Shown: positions 10,985-21,931 of the stretch, one piece after another
Position numbering within the stretch: the first letter of the stretch is position 1
Layout: each line of letters starts with the position of its first letter
Assembly (NCBI GenBank): GCA_043381765.1
Contig: JBHJMP010000888.1
Span: forward strand, 1-33,168
Length of the DNA: 33,168 nt
From: Collodictyon triciliatum
Lineage: Eukaryota; CRuMs
Direction: 5' to 3'
Program-made: the position numbers and the translations under genes
The notes under the pieces: model-generated
Databases searched by the model: none
What the model was told of the DNA's origin: nothing
Seen by the model: the letters and a program-made list of their open reading frames with translations, nothing else

Positions 10985-12050
10985 CAGAGTTGTTCTGTGT
11001 GATGAAAGCTGTGGGCTCTGATATGTGAGTGGGGTTGGGTTGGAGTTTGTGCTTTGTGCTTTGTGCTTTCTGTCTCAGTGGTGTGCGGTTGGTTTGGCCC
11101 TCGGGTGAAGGAGCAGAGCTTGTGTTGACTTGCAGGGTCTGTGGCTCGTTCGGACTTGGATTGTCTGCTGTGAATCGTGGGTGTTTATGTTTATGTTTAT
11201 GTTTATGTTTATGTTTATGTTTATGTTTATGTTTATGTTTATGTTTATGTTTATGTTTATGTTTATGTTTATGTTTATGTTTATGATGTTTATGGTCGGC
11301 ACAGAAGCCCAGAAGAATGGGCTATAATAACGCATCGAGTTGTGGTGGGAAAGCAGGAACGATTGGCCTTGAGGAAGAGTCGAGTCAGGGAAAAGAGCTC
11401 TTCTTTAGTGAGTTAATGTTGGTTGTATTTAAAAAAAAAAAGATTGAGTTCTTTCTCACTTCCTTCTCATGTTGTTGTTTTCCAGCTGACAGGTCAGCGG
11501 GTGTGCGAAAGTCATTGTTGTCTTGTGCAACATGCGCCTCGGCCTATGCTTTGATCGGCCCCGTTTGAAACAGGAATGGCGGGTGGGAATGAATCAACGA
11601 ACAAAGACTTTGTTCTACGAGGACGAGAAATGGGATGTCTTTTCTGGAATATATATACACAACCTCTATAAATTATTACATACATGATTATTTCATTAAT
11701 AACGCACAAAAATACTCAATAATTACATATATAATATATTTACCACGATGAAATATGTACGGTGACATGACGCAAACAAAGCCCACACCGACCGGAATCA
11801 GGAATCGACTTGCGCTGTTTCCTTTCTCTTTTTTTTCTGTTGTACTTTTGAACAGACCCCACACAATGAGATCTGGTCTCGTAAAGGAGTTAAAAAGGAT
11901 GTAAACATGTACCTTTCTTTTATCGCTCGTTCCCTATGAGTTTGCAGATTTACATAATTTACATGCTCGTTTCCGTCTTGCAATGCGGCCATATACACAA
12001 ATACGTGTTTATTTTGCAGTAGTCGATCGTCCGTCGGTGCTTCTTGGGCG
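10985..12050. promoter_or_regulatory. Divergent intergenic region, channel / crotonase-like gene
   Basis: This 1.07-kb spacer lies between two start codons facing away from each other and should hold both 5' regions. The channel side (10985-11180) is relatively G-rich and T/G-biased, followed by the hexanucleotide array at 11184-11285. The crotonase side is AT-rich with TA-repeat-like stretches near 11650-11750. Open frames across the array are artefacts of the repeat. No promoter element was identified with confidence. Confidence 0.5.
11184..11285. repeat. (TTTATG)17 hexanucleotide array
   Basis: Seventeen uninterrupted copies of TTTATG on the plus strand ((CATAAA) on the strand of the channel gene). 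The array lies 200 nt upstream of the channel start codon. It is short and internal, and does not resemble a known telomere repeat. Confidence 0.92.
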
Positions 12051-14679
12051 ATGCTTCGGCTGCGGTTTGTGTGCTGTGCAGTTTCTTCGAATGCGAGTCG
12101 CAGCAACAACAACAATGTGCGATGGCTTTCGTTGAGACGAGCCGTCTTTGCGGGAGAAGGAAAGAGTGGAAAGGACTCTGCTGAAGGAAAGGAGTTTAAG
12201 GAGAAGGCCAAAGTCTTGAAGGATATTCTCAACTTTAGAAGAAAATGTAGGTGTATTTGGGCAATAATCCTTCTGGTATTTTTTTAATAAAAAATAAAAT
12301 GTATATACATAAAAATGGTAAACTACTCATTAACTCAGATATGTATATGATTTGGTTTAGTGACAGAAGATAAGCTGGGGTATGTAAACGAGATATTCCC
12401 GAAGGAATCAACGAAACATGTGATTTTCATCCCAATAACAACCTGATTTATTTTGAAGTGGATATTCATCCATTTATATGACTTCTTGTAGTTTTATCAC
12501 CTAAATATCTCTTAGGCTGTACTTACTCCGATGCAATCTATTCTGGACAATGACGACTTGCTAACGGACCTCCTGTCCAAGCAAGGAAAGAAAAAGAACG
12601 TCCCAAAGGCTACCTTATCTATGGAAGAAGCGAAAATCAAATTTGATAGTATCATATCTGAAAATATTGAGGAAAACACCCCCATCGATAAAGAATTCAG
12701 CAGCGAAGAATCAGAAGATGAACTGTATAATGATTTGAGTACTAGTTCATATAATGAGGGAAATGACTGGGAAAATCAAGACAAGGAGAAGGATAATGTA
12801 CTTGTCCGAAATTATGTAGATTTTAAAGGAAAAAGAAAAGAAGTAAGTCATCCAGATGAATCAGATGAAGAAGTCGAATCATATGCTACCGGAATTGAGC
12901 CAGTTCCACATTCAAAAGACGAAATGTACAGACAAATTGAACCTCACGAGGATGAATCAATTGAATCACAACTGGAGATGATACATAATGCACCAGATAT
13001 CGATTTCAATGCTATTAGAGATAAAGATGAGCTTGAACCCTCTTCGTTTGAAAATGGAGCTGATGGTGCGCTATCTCTCGATTTACCTGACGCCAGTCAC
13101 CATAAGCTTCCATTATCATGGAGTCAAATACACGTGATTCGAGACAGAGCGCGATACGTCATAAGCTCCGTCCTAGAGAATGTAGAGTGAAGTGATACCA
13201 CATGAGCTTATTGGACTTTTTTATCCACTTTCAATGAATTTGCTTAATATAATGTGTCTTATTCCAGGAAGAGCCTCTGCCGTATACCATTTCGGAAGGT
13301 GTTGCTGTAATTGAACTGCCAAATACACTGAATGCATCAGGTTTCTTTCACTTTTCTTATCTGATTGCATTTCCCACTATGGATATTTCTTTCAGTTTTG
13401 GGTAAGAATTACGTGTATCTTCATGATGAAATTCAATTTCGATGGCAACCATGTGTTTATCCATGATATAACAGGATTCTCGTTTGCCACATCTCTTCGG
13501 CTTCTGAAAGCGCTATCTATAATGTCCAGTGACCATAGCATAAGTGTTTTGATTTTGAGAGGGTTTGACTCAGACGTTATAACGACACCCGAGACTGTCA
13601 TGTTTGCACAAAGATATGACACATTCAATCACAGAATATTATCAGAAGTACTGTCCTGTGTTGACTTGAACTTTCTTTTTTTTTTTACATCCTATTGAAA
13701 CATATATCAGTCTTGAATTTTTAGGGCTAGTGTGTTTATTTTTCAAAAGTAAAATAATGGTAGAGTCATATTCATGCAATATGTCTAAAAATTTGCCAGG
13801 TTACATCAGAACTGTGCTTGCGCTTGTCGGTAATTACATCATCTCCATTTATGATTATAAATTGCATTGAAAGACACTGCACTGGCCCAAGCTTTGTGAG
13901 TTGTGAACACTTTATATATGTCAATGGTGGTATATGTATAGTAAATCCTCAACTAGATATATAAAAAAATCATGAATATTTGAAGAAATATACCGTCAAA
14001 AAAGTATAAGGTTTTATTGTTTGTCTGGGTGAAATAAAAATAAAAATATTAGGCATTCAATTTACTGGCCGATATATCGGTCACTTCATCAACGGCTGAG
14101 CTAGGATACAGATGGGATTCATACGGTTTTTTCCCACTCATGGGCTCTAGGTTTCTTTCACACTCCAGAGTTTAAGAACAATTCTGCCGAATAAGTATCC
14201 CTGATACTTTTGATTTCACATCTTTGTTACTTTTTTCTTCTTTCTGAAGCAGCTATTTTCCGATTGACTTGCGTATCTTGTTTCAACAACAAAAAGCTAT
14301 GTCTTTGGACAAATGAAGAGCAACAATAACATCCTTGGGTGGGACGCTATCCTGGGTTCACATATTACTCCTGATGATGCAAGAGCTATAGGAATTGGTC
14401 TGTGGCATTGAACTATCAAAAAGAAATCGCTAGGCGTTTACAGAAAGGACCGAAATTGCAATTTATTATCCTTACATATTATTTTTTCATGCATCTGTAT
14501 CACCCTATGAATCGTAAATCATCTCGTGTCGTTGTGCAGTGGACAAAGTTGTGAAATCCTCGGGTGAAGTCTTTCCAGCTGCCATGGAAATTGCAAGGAA
14601 GTGGGTGCGAGTGCAGACACCCGAATCACGAACTGCACTCACCAGCTTTCGATTTGTAAGAACACCCTTCGCTGGAGCT

Positions 14680-14754
<75 letters not shown>

Positions 14755-15042
14755 CCCATCGCATGATTCTTTTGCCTAGGAAGATTCCGTGACAGTCTGA
14801 GTCACACATGCACTTTGCCACAGACTTCGAGTGACTTTGAGGTCAAAAAGTCCGTCGGGATGGAAGGCCGGGATTTCCTCCGGGCTCTGTCCAAGGGAAA
14901 CCGCATCTGGGGTGACATCAAAGTCACTCTCGACATCACACGCCGATTCTATCCTGTCCTAACCACAAAGATTGAGCAAAGCTCGCGCCAAAGCCCAAAG
15001 CCAACCAGTAAACCGCATCGTAGAGAAAATACCGACAAATAA
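12051..15042 (+). CDS. Crotonase-fold protein with acidic N-terminal extension, probably catalytically inactive
   Basis: Ten exons: 12051-12246, 12361-12383, 12516-13181, 13268-13340, 13475-13647, 13800-13895, 14053-14150, 14297-14397, 14540-14655, 14824-15042. The total is 1761 nt (586 aa), in frame. Residues 1-50 are Arg-rich and lack acidic residues at first (MLRLRF..., RWLSLRRAVF), like a mitochondrial presequence. Residues 74-295, all in exon 3, are hydrophilic and acidic. Residues 296-515 follow enoyl-CoA hydratase/isomerase: VAVIELPNTLNA, SVLILRG, RHCTGPSFAFNLLADIS, GFFPLMGSSY, ITPDDARAIGIGVDKVV. Aligned to rat enoyl-CoA hydratase, Glu144 corresponds to Ala410 and Glu164 to Trp430. The oxyanion GGG is GPS, and the CAGxD loop is absent. 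The fold is therefore kept but hydratase chemistry is not expected. A structural role, as for the HIBCH-like mitoribosomal protein mS47, is one possibility (inference). It is convergent with ADA2. Confidence 0.78.
14682..14752 (+). repeat. Poly-T tract of 71 nt in crotonase-like gene intron 9
   Basis: An uninterrupted run of 71 T on the coding strand, inside the intron 14656-14823. The intron still ends in a normal acceptor (gccacag). The exact length is likely unreliable because of sequencing slippage. Confidence 0.9.
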
Positions 15043-15903
15043 ATATCAACCCCGAAACAAAACAAATAAAATAATACATGCGATATACATGCGTATTTCT
15101 CTCACAAGGTGATGCTAAAATGTAATTTAATGTTGAAACTTTTTGGATTGAGCGAAAGCAGGGGGAATTGTTTGAGGTTTTTTCATTTTTAGTTTTACAG
15201 GCTGGTGGGAGAAAATAAAAGAGAGGCCGAGCATCAATTCTTTCTCATGTTGAATGTGGTTTGTGATAAAAAATATGACAGGATAATATAGTTTTTGGAT
15301 GAGAAGGAGCAAGGAGAAAAAAGAAGATATTGTTGTTTGCATTTCATAGGTGGAAAGGTGTAGCCAACTTTCTTGATAGATGTAAGGACTATATTATTTG
15401 TTAAGGCAGAAAATGAGAGCGCATCTACATCTCTCTCCCATCACGACTCGAAGCTGTTTGAATGGCTATTGAAAATGACAAAGGAACCCCTATTCAAGGC
15501 AGGAAAACACCGCATGAAGATCAGTTTCGACATTCTATCACATCCGTGTCATTTTAAGTCTGGTGGGTGTCAACGGGTTGTTTTGTTTTCTTTTCTTTTC
15601 TTTCTTGTGGCCTAATATTTCTAATGACTGTGGAATCCTTGGCTTTCTCTTCAATATAGATGTGCAAATGAAAGCGATAAAGAAAAGAACAAAGTAATGA
15701 AAAGATAAAACGTTCGATTAGAATACGGTAATGAGGAATTTTTTTTTCATTCTTCCTTTCAACTTTTGTGCAGGACCGAGGGTAATGAGGAATTTTATGT
15801 CATATTTATAAACCCGAAATGAAAGTTTTTAAGTGAGAAAAATGAATAAATAAGCACGAGTATTCACACCTTTCGTATGCAGGGTAACATACATGTTTTT
15901 GAA
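15043..15903. other. Convergent intergenic region with one coding-looking stretch
   Basis: Spacer between the stop codons of the crotonase-like gene and ADA2. Most of it looks non-coding. On the plus strand, 15403-15562 reads as a protein-like segment (including DSKLFEWLLKMTKEPLFKAG) flanked by a possible acceptor (ttaag) and donor (gtgggtg). It has no start codon I can assign, no stop-proof neighbours and no recognised family. It may be an orphan exon or chance. Confidence 0.4.
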
Positions 15904-18900
15904 TCAATTTTCAGAAGCGTTCTGGATACTCAGTACGCCGTTTGCAGTCGCCATGTTTTGAGGGTCGTTGGTTGGTGCTGCTAGCTCTATATGGTGTTCT
16001 TTCTCTGTTGTGGCTTCGTGGTCCTCTATCCACCCTGCCTTGCAGAAGAAGTCATACAACTTCGTTGTCTTGCTGGCGTCTTTGAGAAAATAAAATAAGA
16101 TAAAAACAAGAATGTTCAATTTATTTTGCCCTCGAGCGAAAGAAGGATTTTTTTTGTTTGTTTGTTTGCTTCTACATTTCTCCTCCTGAATCATGAAAAT
16201 AGACGGATATACAATTAATTTATATTTTCCTTTAGTTATCTTTATAAATATGAAAGGAAAAAAAACTAACCTATATTTGCCAAGTTACGAGCGTCAGTTC
16301 TCCTCAAGCGGCCTGATTTCATCGATTCTTTCAACAGGGTTTCTTTAATTACCATATATTGTTGCGGCAGGATTCTGATGATTCAAATAGCAGTAAAGAC
16401 ATAAAGTTAAATACAAAGTTCCTTCGATAAAATTTCAAAAGAAAAACTAGTAGTACAGCCTCGTGAGGTTAGGTATTTGCAATTACAAATATAATCTTTG
16501 CTTGATTTCCATACTTTATATTTGAGCATATCTCTCGTTCTCGTGGAGAAAGCAGATCAAATCCGTCCAATTCGCTAATATCAAATTCTGAATCCAAGGA
16601 AGGACTATAAGTTAGTATAAAATCTACGGGACGTTAGGGTGATGAAGAAAGCCCCAGATAGTCCAAACTAGTATCTCATTACGAGAAGGTATATACTCAC
16701 TAGGCTTCCTCGATGGCTTTGCCTCAGGTGCTTCCTGAATTTTATTGATTGTTAGAGAAAGTTTCTCGGTTTGGTTGTAAGCCCATGCAGCAATTTGAAG
16801 ATATAGACACTTGTGGCATTGATTGAAAATAATAGTAAAATAAAAAAATGAATATATCGAGGTTGACACAACAACAATCAAAAAAAATTGTAACAACCGA
16901 TCCGCGGTTAGAAATCGTGAGGTGTTTGTGACTGAGGCGCTCGTATGTATAAGTGAAATTGCTGGTGTCTTTTGTCCTCTTTCCTTCCTCATCCTTAAGG
17001 AATTTGTGTTAAATAGAAAGGCTTATTAAATTTAATTATTCGCTCGTCATCGCACGCATGTTATAAATTTCGGATTAAAAAAAAAGAGAAGAAAAACGGG
17101 TGATACCTTCTTTAAGTGATTTTCATAGTATTCGGCCTCCGTGATTGACCGAAATCCAAGTTGTCGCCAGGATTGAAGCTTTTGTATATCATTTCTCAGT
17201 CGATGTTCCTCTAAAAAAGAAAATTTGCTGAGTAGTATTCATAATAAACCAGATTAAATCATAAAATCTTTTTTTCACGGCTGCGGATCGTAAAGAAGAG
17301 TATACGTATAATGCCATCCAGGAACTCGATATGCTCTGTGGGGCTTTGAAATCTTGCAAAACATTGATATCTATGTGATGAAAATTTTGTTATTGTTGGA
17401 CTTTCGTACAATCCAATAAAACAATGTTCAAACAGAGGTAAAGTGTTTACTTGGCCACAATATCTTTCTCATCTTTTGTGAGCTTGGCCATAAAATTCGA
17501 GAAGGGCTATGATTCAAGTTAGTCAGTGGTGCTTCAAAAGTATTGCAGCAATTGCACTGTGAGTAATCAAGCTAATCAGCAGCGTTAGCAGGATTGTGAA
17601 CCCACAACTTACATTTTTATTGAAAACAAGCTTCCTATCCAAAACGAATTTTTTCATATCTGCTCTTTTCTCGAGCTTCTTGTGATAAAATTCCAACACG
17701 CTCAATTTTATTTCTGAGACGATGAAAGATATTTAAGTAAGATATTTAGTATATTAGATAGATTGTAATTAATTGTTTTTTGTGATATATTGGCACCAGC
17801 TATAAATGCATACTTTTCATTTCAGGCGTGTCATTTGTGTCCCACGTCATATCAGCAATAACCTATGAAAAAGATAAAGTTTGAATTGAAACTATTCAAG
17901 GAAACTAGAGTTAAGGGCATCTCTGGAATCTGATATGCAGCAACAAAATACGGGCGGATGATTTCACAAGAATCGAACCTGCTCTGCGTCGTTGTCATAT
18001 TCAGTTTCAAAATCCAATCTCAGAGGCATGAATCCTGCAGCATCACCAGGACTTGGTTTGCCTCCGTCTTCAGTTTTCTGATATTTAATTCGTTGGAATG
18101 TATTTCAAAAAAATATGATTAAGATAAGTAGGCATATTCTTTGAATTGAATAAAGGAGAAAAGTAAGCATGCATATAATTACACAAAAAAGTAAAATTTT
18201 CATTGCCAATTAAAAAAAAAAGGACATTTACCCTCAGCGGATCGCTTTTGATGATTGGTTTCTGGTCTTTTTCTTTGGCTTTTTTGGGCTTCACAGAAGC
18301 TTGGGACACTAAATTATGGTTAAAAAAAAAAGGCAGAGAGAAAAATTAGAATATGACTATGTGTGGCCATGTGATAATTAAAGGACTGCGATGTAACGAA
18401 ATAACCTTCTTGTTCTGGTGCTGTAAATGCTGGTGTGATTTTACTAGCCTTTTCTTCCGCATATTGGTTCCTATTTGAAATTGTGGTGTTAGAATATCTA
18501 TTTGAGATATTCATTTGTTTGTTTTTCATTGACCAGATTTCCATTTCAAGTGTTGTAATTATACTATGAGTGGGCGGTGAAAGATATACAGTTAATCAAT
18601 TATGTACCGAAATATTAGAGATTCAGAAGCTATCGGAAGAGTTTTGTTCATATCCTATTAAAGGAAAGACTGAGTGATGTATTTAAGAATAAAACGTAAC
18701 AAAGTCACACATGAAAAAAGGGGAAAATTGTGATGATGCTCGATAAATTAGAAGTTTCATAATGGGAACTCATGAAAGGCTAGTCCTGTGCATAACCAGC
18801 TCATCTGGGTCAATGTATAGAAACATACAGGGAGCGGTGATGTTTCACTATTCAAGTATATCCTTCGATAGTGCTGCTCGCATTGCTCTTTGTCCTTTGT

Positions 18901-19689
18901 TCCAATGTGATCCTTTTTTTTTTTTTTTTTTGTATTGTCATAATTAAACATATTTAAGGGGGGAAATATGAGTAATGAAAGGAAACCAATTGACTGAGCA
19001 GTGCTATTTAACAAACAAAAAATATCGATATTTTACAGCAATATCTTCCCAATTCCCCATTCCGTATGATTGAAGTCCTTCAATTAGGAGTAGTTCTTCC
19101 GATGCATCCCAGTTGTCCTCCAACAAAGGAAATCCAAGATTGTCCTGCATTAGCGTTTCGGAATAATATAAAAGGCTTAGATCGTAAAATAGTGTATGCG
19201 TTTAAGTAGAGTGGGGACGAGCGGTCAGATAAAAGAGTTTGGGGCGTTCTTGATATATAGATGAAATGTAAATCAGCACGTTGAGCCCGTAACATATATT
19301 GGGTAGTTCGTTTTTCCAAATGTCCATACGCATTATAAACATAAGATAAAACTGAGCGGCTTAGTAAAAGGGAGAGATCATGATAAACTCATACAATTAT
19401 GTGGTAAGGATGCGTGCTTTTATGAGGATGGACTTCGGCTCCATTCAGGAAGCATTCGATGCATAGATCAAAGTCTGCACACTCTGCACAGCGAATCCGA
19501 AGATAGTTTGTAATGTCCCCTCGGCAATTATCACAATGATAACGCGGTGGGGTTACTGATAACCAATGGGCCACGGTGTATATGTGTATGTTACGAAAGG
19601 TTAGGTTTTCCCAAATAATGCAGGAAACTGCAAAGTAAATCATCCAAACGCTTCATTATTTTCAGAACAACCGAGGTGAAGTAAAAAAA

Positions 19690-19783
<94 letters not shown>

Positions 19784-20140
19784 AGAGTAAATAGAGGAAC
19801 ACTTTGGCAAAGGAATCATGTAAATTATAAAACTGTTTTGATGGCGTGGATTCTGTGAAGCCATACAACTTGTCTCAATGAAACAAAAGAAAAAGAAAAA
19901 CTATACGCATTTGTAGATAGATATAAATATAAGTATATAATCGGAAAAAAGGGGAAAAGCCATTTGATGCCTGGTTGAAGGTTTGCAACACATCTAGACA
20001 AAACAGACGGACTTGATAAAGCCTGTTCTCTCAAGGGAAAAAAAAAGGAGTAACTCACGCTTCCCTTTCGCGGGTTCGGCTGCAGTTTGTGCCTGAGAGC
20101 GGCGCCGTTTGTTTCTTGTGTTTGTCGAGTCTGCACCCAT
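15904..20140 (-). CDS. ADA2: Transcriptional adaptor ADA2 (SAGA/ADA histone acetyltransferase complex)
   Basis: Eighteen exons: 20140-20059, 19555-19395, 19144-19037, 18912-18829, 18654-18608, 18470-18406, 18308-18232, 18077-17979, 17862-17814, 17713-17613, 17506-17451, 17370-17306, 17210-17107, 16993-16898, 16734-16697, 16604-16515, 16374-16271, 16079-15904. Total 1602 nt, 533 aa, all phases consistent. Domains in order: ZZ zinc finger at about 33-80 (Cys35, 38, 50, 53, 59, 62 and His72/His76), SANT/Myb at about 92-140 (NWDASEELLLIEGLQSYGMG, then HIGTKDKEQC), the ADA2 middle region (MPLRLDFETEYDNDAEQ, FARFQSPTEHIEFLDG, EHRLRNDIQKLQ) and a SWIRM domain at about 425-505 (LLSPREREIC, LPQQYMVIK, KTTKLYDFFCKAGWI). 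ADA2 holds GCN5 and ADA3 together and stimulates nucleosomal histone acetylation in the nucleus. The family assignment is firm. The start at 20140 is inferred: an in-frame ATG at 20200 exists upstream. Intron 1 (19556-20058) holds a long homopolymer. Confidence 0.93.
19683..19782. repeat. 100-nt poly-A (poly-T on ADA2 strand) in ADA2 intron 1
   Basis: About 98 of 100 bases are A on the plus strand, interrupted by single C at 19690 and 19730. On the ADA2 transcript it would be a poly-U tract inside the first intron. Phenylalanine-only frames across it are artefacts. Confidence 0.9.
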
Positions 20141-20717
20141 GAAACGCGTCCCGGTCGGGCTCTTCCAGAACAGCGACAACCGAGGCCAGAAAGTTTGCAA
20201 TTCGTTAGCGAAATTTGGGCAGCACCGAATTATCTTGAGAGAGGTTCGAACATCTTATTCTCACCAAAAAAATCTCCCTATATTCTATCTGCAAGGCTAC
20301 CGACAGCCGTTTTTTTTTGGATGTGTGTGCGGTGATTTTGCGAGCGAAAGAGAGAAGAGAAATAAAAAAAAAAGAGCCACAGAGAGACTGGCGAGGCGGC
20401 AAGGGTTGAAGAAACCGGGACTGATCGCCCCCCAGAGAAAGGCAAAGAAAGCAAGGGAGAAAGAAGGTGCCTTTGAAGAGCCCCGAGCGAGTTCTTGTAA
20501 GCAAATTAAGACGGTGTCATCAGTGAAACAGCCGCCGCACTGGGTCTTCCAAATGCCTTCGTGGCCGATCAAAACACCTGCCCCTCTCTCTCTCTCTCTC
20601 TCTCTCAAGAGCAGAACCGCGCAACCCCAAAACGCGCTTTCTGTGCTCCGTCGCGAATGCTCCTTCGCTTTTTCGGCCCCGATCGATAAAAAAAAAATAG
20701 CATTCGTTTGCGGCTAA
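20139..20717 (+). other. GC-richer open frame divergent from ADA2, uncertain
   Basis: The plus strand stays open for about 190 codons from the ATG at 20139, in sequence clearly richer in G+C than its surroundings. The product would be Arg/Lys-rich (for example KRATERLARRQGLKKPGL). A possible donor (gtaagc) occurs at 20497, followed by a possible acceptor (atcag) at 20522, and the joined frame also stays open. Against it: its first ATG overlaps the ADA2 ATG on the opposite strand, it contains a (CT)n run, and no domain is recognisable. It may instead be the 5' untranslated and promoter region of ADA2. Confidence 0.25.
20583..20606. repeat. (CT)n dinucleotide repeat
   Basis: About twelve CT dinucleotides lie in the spacer upstream of ADA2. 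No function can be inferred from the sequence. Confidence 0.85.
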
Positions 20718-21931
20718 TTCGGCTATGCTGTCTATCGAAAAAAACATGAGGAGAATTCGAAAGGGACACAATTCTGCACCTTTGGAGAACTGGCTCCTTT
20801 TCTGTCCCCCTGGTGCAATTCAACGAATGTTTTCATAAAATCCACAATCTTTTGGTGATAATTTCTATGAAAGATGTGATTATTCTGTCCCTTGTCAGGT
20901 GGCTTTGTTTTTCTCTTGTTCAAAATTGTTTGTTTGTGGGGAAAAAATTGCCCAAATTAAGCCGTAGTCGAGGAAATGGTCTTTCTGGGATTCAAAGGGA
21001 CAGAATGAAGTCATTATCGGGGAAAATTCAGGAAGTTTTAGCTCATACTGCAACAAATTTGAAACCCTCTCGAATGGAATGGCATATCAATTTGAAGTTT
21101 TATATACATATATTTATGCATTATTATATAATGGTATATTTATTACATATAAAAAGCATAAAGGTTAGATTTAAGTATGATTATGTATAAAGTCCAGATA
21201 TGTAAAATCTCCTTTGTTATGGGTGCGCCGGGTCGTCTGGTTTGGGTGGGCTGGACGCAAGGTTGCTGGCTGGTAATTTTAATGGGGTGTGGCAGGTGAG
21301 GATGTATTGCTTGTGCAGGGAAGGGGTTAGGTTATGCGGGAGTCTAAATAGAAAGATCACAGATGTTTGACCGAAAGTATATAGAAGACTGAGAAAGGTC
21401 TTATATTTGAACCCAAAAAGGGCGCGATAGCAAAGAGAATGGAAAAGAAAGCAAAGGAGAGGTAGATGCAAGGGAGATGAAAGGGAAGCACCACCGGGAT
21501 TATTTGGTTGCCCTTCCAGTGCCTCTTGATGTTTAATGTACCAGAGGCAGAGCAACCAAATAAAAATAATATAAAAGTATATTTAGTGCAAAGCCATTGT
21601 GTTAAAGAAAAGAAATAGCCGCACAGACAAATGATAATGGACCAGAAGCCCATTTTTCTCTGAAGAGGAAAGAGAATATCGCATGGAAACACAGGGACAG
21701 CCTCACGGTTGGTTTTTGATAGTAAACGAACCCGACGGACTACCTGCGCATGCTTTGTTCCACGTCCATTTAATTCCAGGATTGAGTAAAATATACATAA
21801 GGACTCCTGTCAGATTAGATATATTTCCCCGCACCAACATGTTTGCTGGACATGCTGATTTCCTCTATGTTGTCTACTTCTCAAGCACTTAATCAGTAGC
21901 TTCTCTCTCCTTAGTAATGGCTCGTGGGGAG
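20718..21931. other. Unassigned region between ADA2 5' side and the KKXX coiled-coil gene
   Basis: I find no gene model that closes. The plus-strand frame 20813-21190 is AT-rich and lacks domain character. On 21683-21892 the plus strand encodes 69 residues with a histidine cluster (HALFHVHLIPG) reminiscent of HIT motifs, but one histidine of H-x-H-x-H is missing and no upstream exon could be joined. The minus strand of 21220-21690 reads as hydrophobic stretches that also fail to join in phase. A small or degraded gene remains possible. Confidence 0.4.

Noticed and set aside
11184-11285. TTTATG array as an interstitial telomere
   Set aside because: The unit is not a known telomere repeat, and the array is short, internal and lies between two genes.
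11029-11416. Frames encoding Met-Phe, Tyr-Val, Cys-Leu or Asn-Ile repeats
   Set aside because: All are translations of the (TTTATG)17 array in different frames.
13396-13401. A 6-nt microexon (TTTTGG) between exons 4 and 5 of the crotonase-like gene
   Set aside because: It is flanked by cag and gtaag and keeps phase, but direct splicing of 13340 to 13475 also keeps phase and gives a spacing closer to other crotonases. Transcripts would decide.
12051-15042. Active enoyl-CoA hydratase or 3-hydroxyisobutyryl-CoA hydrolase annotation
   Set aside because: Both catalytic glutamate positions and the oxyanion GGG/CAGxD motifs are altered, so an enzymatic name is not supported.
19640-19868. Poly-phenylalanine frames
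   Set aside because: They come from the poly-A/T tract in ADA2 intron 1.
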